From: Lederbergia galactosidilytica
Lineage (GTDB): Bacteria > Bacillota > Bacilli > Bacillales > Bacillaceae_C
Direction of reading: 5' to 3'
DNA length: 64,000 nt
NCBI RefSeq assembly: GCF_017873565.1
Contig: NZ_JAGGKH010000002.1
Coordinates: 62,001 to 126,000 of the forward strand
Both the position numbers and the translations under genes were made by a program. A model generated the notes under the pieces. The model was not told where the DNA came from and searched no databases. It was given only the letters and a program-made list of their open reading frames with translations. How positions within the stretch are numbered: the first letter of the stretch is position 1; each line of letters starts with the position of its first letter. Positions 61,680 through 64,000 of the stretch are shown here, one piece after another.

Positions 61680-62395
61680 GAAAATCCCCTTTCTAACTTT
61701 ATCCTTCAATCATTTTTAATAAAAGAAGCGCTCAAGAACATAAAAAGCTCTATATCTTGTACAGCGTCATTCCTGATGCCTAGGTTGCGCGTCATACTAG
61801 CCAAATTAGACTTTCCTTGTTTAAAAAGAAGTGGTCTAAAATTTTACATTCATTCTACTAGTATATAGGCTTTTATTTTTGAATACAACATTAGCCTATT
61901 CCAAATTTTTTAAGAGAGTAAGAAATTGACTTTAAAGAGATAACCTTTGCTATCTCTTTAAAGTCAGGTGCTCCTCTTCCATTGCTTGTGATGATTTTCC
62001 ACATTCAGCTTCCTTCCATTATACCTGCATTTCGCACAAATTTTCGAACACATTGCTCACTAATCCTCTAGCTCAATCATTTCAACCATTATGTTGGTTA
62101 ATTTTAATGTAATATCTCTAACTATGGACTAAAATTATTACTTACTCGCTTTAGTGGTATTATATTTTCCGATGAATAAAACGATTCCGAGGTTTGCTTG
62201 GTGAAGAAGCAACATGTTTATTTGTTATTTAAGAGTTAGAGCATTCAAATAAATGCTTTGCCAACTAACCAATGCATGTTTTTAATGAGGCTTTTTCATT
62301 AACAAGCTGTAACATGTTGCTGAGCAGTGAAAAAATGAAAAAGATCCGTAAGCTAGCGCAAACGAATCTTTTGATCTGCAAATAATGAATATGGA
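61680..62395. other. Gap between spoVS and miaB
   Basis: No gene seen in about 715 bases. A weak stem (AAAAGAT / ATCTTTT, 62339-62345 and 62366-62372) may end spoVS transcription. An AAGAGATAACCT / AGGTTATC-like pair, CTTTAAAGAGATA with TATCTCTTTAAAG, lies at about 61930-61962 and looks like another terminator-type hairpin. Confidence 0.4.
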
Positions 62396-62656
62396 TTATC
62401 TCGGTTCTACTATTAACTTAATAGCTGTTCTTTCTTCCCCATCAATCAAGATATCCGTAAATGCAGGTATACAGATTAAATCAACACCTCCCGGGGCGAC
62501 AAAACCTCTTGCAATTGCAACTGCCTTCACTGCCTGATTTAGTGCCCCGGCTCCAATCGCTTGGATTTCCGCGCCTCCCCTTTCCCTGAGAACGCCTGCT
62601 AGCGCACCCGCCACGGAATTAGGATTGGATTTAGCTGAAACTTTTAATATTTCCAT
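62396..62656 (-). CDS. spoVS: Stage V sporulation protein S
   Basis: The 86-residue Alba-like protein is almost invariant among spore formers: MEILKVSAKSNPNSVAGALAG, GAEIQAIGAGALNQAVKA, PAFTDILIDGEERTAIKL. It is needed for coat assembly and septation control. The start is set by AAGGAGG; the longer frame upstream is not family-like. It lies downstream of rny-ymdB. Confidence 0.96.
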   Translation of the reverse strand: MEILKVSAKSNPNSVAGALAGVLRERGGAEIQAIGAGALNQAVKAVAIARGFVAPGGVDLICIPAFTDILIDGEERTAIKLIVEPR

Positions 62657-62917
62657 TTCTTGTTCCTCCTTGTCATTTCCCCATACAATTGTACAAATCA
62701 CAATCGCAGTAACCCTTTCCACTGTTACTATATTCAGGAAAATTATGAACTATTCCAGATTGTCCAAAAGAGAGAACAAGAGAATTCAAACGTCAATTAA
62801 AAATGAAACAATGTCGCTAACTATTTCGGTAATCTCTATTTAAATTCTCCATTTTAAAGGATAAGATTACATTCTTATATTATCCATGACGCTAAGCTAA
62901 AAACATTTTGATAAATA

Positions 62918-63718
62918 CTATTCATCTAAAAACGGATGATCATCATTAATAAGGATCGGGCGGATTTTTTTAGCTGTTCCAGTTTTGGGATCTGCACTGA
63001 CTAAACAAGCACTAAGCTGTGCTCGACCACTCTTAGGTACCTCAAATCTCACTGGTAAGGCCGTGCGAAACTTTTGGATAACTGCACCTTTCTCCATTCC
63101 GAGGATTTCATCATATGGCCCCGTCATTCCTACATCTGTTAAATATGCTGTTCCATTAGGCAAAATCCGGTGATCTGCGGTTTGCACATGTGTGTGTGTA
63201 CCAATTACAGCTGTTGCTTTCCCGTCAAGGAACCAACCCATCGCTTGTTTTTCACTAGTTGTTTCAGCATGGAAATCAACAAAGATAATATTCGTGCGTT
63301 TTTTAGCGAGATTAATTAATTCTTGGGCCTTGTTAAATGGACAATCAAGTGCAGTCATAAATGTTCTCCCCTGCAGATTGATGATGGCTACTTCAATTGA
63401 ATTAATTTTAACAAAGGTAAGTCCTTTTCCAGGTGTGCCTTCAGGATAGTTTGCTGGTCTAACCAAATATTTAGCCTCATCAATAAATTCAAATATATCC
63501 TTATTATCCCAAGCATGGTTCCCTAAAGTTACTGCATTCGCTCCAGCTTCAAGAAACTGTTTATATATTTGCTCTGTGATTCCCCTACCTCCTGCAGCAT
63601 TTTCGCCATTAATAATGGTGACATGTGGCCGATATTTTCTTTTTAATTTTGATAAATATTCTTGCACCATCGCTCTTCCAGGTGATCCAACAACGTCACC
63701 AATAAATAAAATTTCCAT
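62918..63718 (-). CDS. ymdB: YmdB-family phosphodiesterase
   Basis: The 266-residue metallophosphoesterase (TIGR00282 type) hydrolyses 2',3'-cyclic nucleotides and affects biofilm and RNA turnover in B. subtilis. Metal-site motifs are FIGDVVGSPGR, NGENAAGG, TLGNHAWDN, DFHAETTSEKQAMG and GTHTHVQTAD. The ATG giving MEILFIGD follows AAAGGGA. It directly follows rny. Confidence 0.93.
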   Translation of the reverse strand: MEILFIGDVVGSPGRAMVQEYLSKLKRKYRPHVTIINGENAAGGRGITEQIYKQFLEAGANAVTLGNHAWDNKDIFEFIDEAKYLVRPANYPEGTPGKGLTFVKINSIEVAIINLQGRTFMTALDCPFNKAQELINLAKKRTNIIFVDFHAETTSEKQAMGWFLDGKATAVIGTHTHVQTADHRILPNGTAYLTDVGMTGPYDEILGMEKGAVIQKFRTALPVRFEVPKSGRAQLSACLVSADPKTGTAKKIRPILINDDHPFLDE

Positions 63719-63785
63719 GCAAAATCCCTTTCTTTTGAACATGCATTACATGCTACAGTTTATTTCATTATAAAGCATACACACA

Positions 63786-63814
63786 AAAAAGCGGAGTGAT
63801 CACACCCCGCTTTG
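63786..63814 (-). terminator. Terminator after rny
   Basis: AAAGCGG-GTG / CAC-CCGCTTT arms, ATCA loop, then TTTTTTGTG on the minus strand. Confidence 0.8.
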
Positions 63815-63816
63815 TA

Positions 63817-64000
63817 TTATTTCGCATACTCGACTGCTCGTGTTTCTCTAATAACAGTTACTTTAATATGCCCCGGATAATCGAGATCATGCTCTATTCT
63901 CTTCCGGATATCACGTGCTAGTTTATGTGCCTCTAGATCATTGATTTGTTCAGGTTTTACGATAATCCGAACTTCTCTTCCTGCTTGTATAGCATATGAC
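63817..64000 (-). CDS. rny: Ribonuclease Y, C-terminal end
   Basis: The last about 60 residues of the membrane-anchored endoribonuclease are present: [38 protein letters not shown], then [15 protein letters not shown] and stop. The KH/HD domains lie beyond the right edge. It heads the rny-ymdB-spoVS run. Confidence 0.93.
   Translation of the reverse strand, partial: SYAIQAGREVRIIVKPEQINDLEAHKLARDIRKRIEHDLDYPGHIKVTVIRETRAVEYAK

Overview
The window reads as chromosome from a low-GC, endospore-forming Bacillota of the Bacillaceae, probably an Oceanobacillus/Virgibacillus-like relative of Bacillus subtilis. The evidence is strong GGAGG-type ribosome binding sites, many spore genes (tlp, sspN, cotE, spoVK, spoVS, sirA, a SpoIIP homologue, CotD-like coat proteins) and long blocks in B. 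subtilis gene order. The genus is an inference. I found no rRNA, tRNA or CRISPR array.

Layout. Positions 1-6300 hold the arginine operon argC-argJ-argB-argD-carA-carB (minus strand; carB runs off the left edge), behind ARG-box-like sites. Positions 6.5-11 kb hold parE-parC. Positions 11.2-23.7 kb follow the yne block: CoA-binding protein, plsY, CapA-like protein, HesB-like protein, yneQ, a YneP thioesterase, tlp, sspN, an FbpB-like peptide, aconitase, then stress and cell-wall genes (GlsB-like, SLT-like, GSP17M-like, LysM-3D) and a DUF2621 protein next to ccdA. Positions 23.7-29.5 kb form an accessory, decaying island between ccdA and yneF. It holds broken tnpR and tnpA genes of a Tn3-type transposon, an intact WYL regulator plus DJ-1/PfpI pair, pseudogene scraps and a second copy of the yneF 3' end. 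Positions 29.5-34.9 kb hold yneF, sirA, tkt, ynzC and the SOS divergon yneB-yneA/lexA with three LexA boxes. Then come a SpoIIP-like gene, ppc, a coat gene and, at 39.8-42.6 kb, a patch of small unusual genes with a repeated two-gene cassette. Positions 42.7-49.7 kb hold glnA, ynbB, hflX, spoVK, hfq and miaA; glnR is missing from its usual place. Positions 49.8-53.3 kb are accessory (membrane protein, zinc-ribbon ORF, coat protein, a 446-residue orphan). Positions 53.5-64 kb hold mutL, mutS, cotE, ricA(ymcA), miaB, spoVS, ymdB and rny.

How the genes work together. The first six genes make arginine precursors. CarA has lost its glutaminase nucleophile, so this carbamoyl-phosphate synthase may run on ammonia. 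The SOS divergon couples DNA damage to division arrest. mutS/mutL, parC/parE, hfq, miaA/miaB and rny are information-processing housekeeping. Many short genes are sporulation-specific. The most unusual content is the degenerate CarA, the self-contained WYL/DJ-1 module with a 15-bp inverted-repeat operator, the inverted small-gene cassette at 40.7-42.2 kb with a structured leader, and the uncharacterised 446-residue protein beside mutL.
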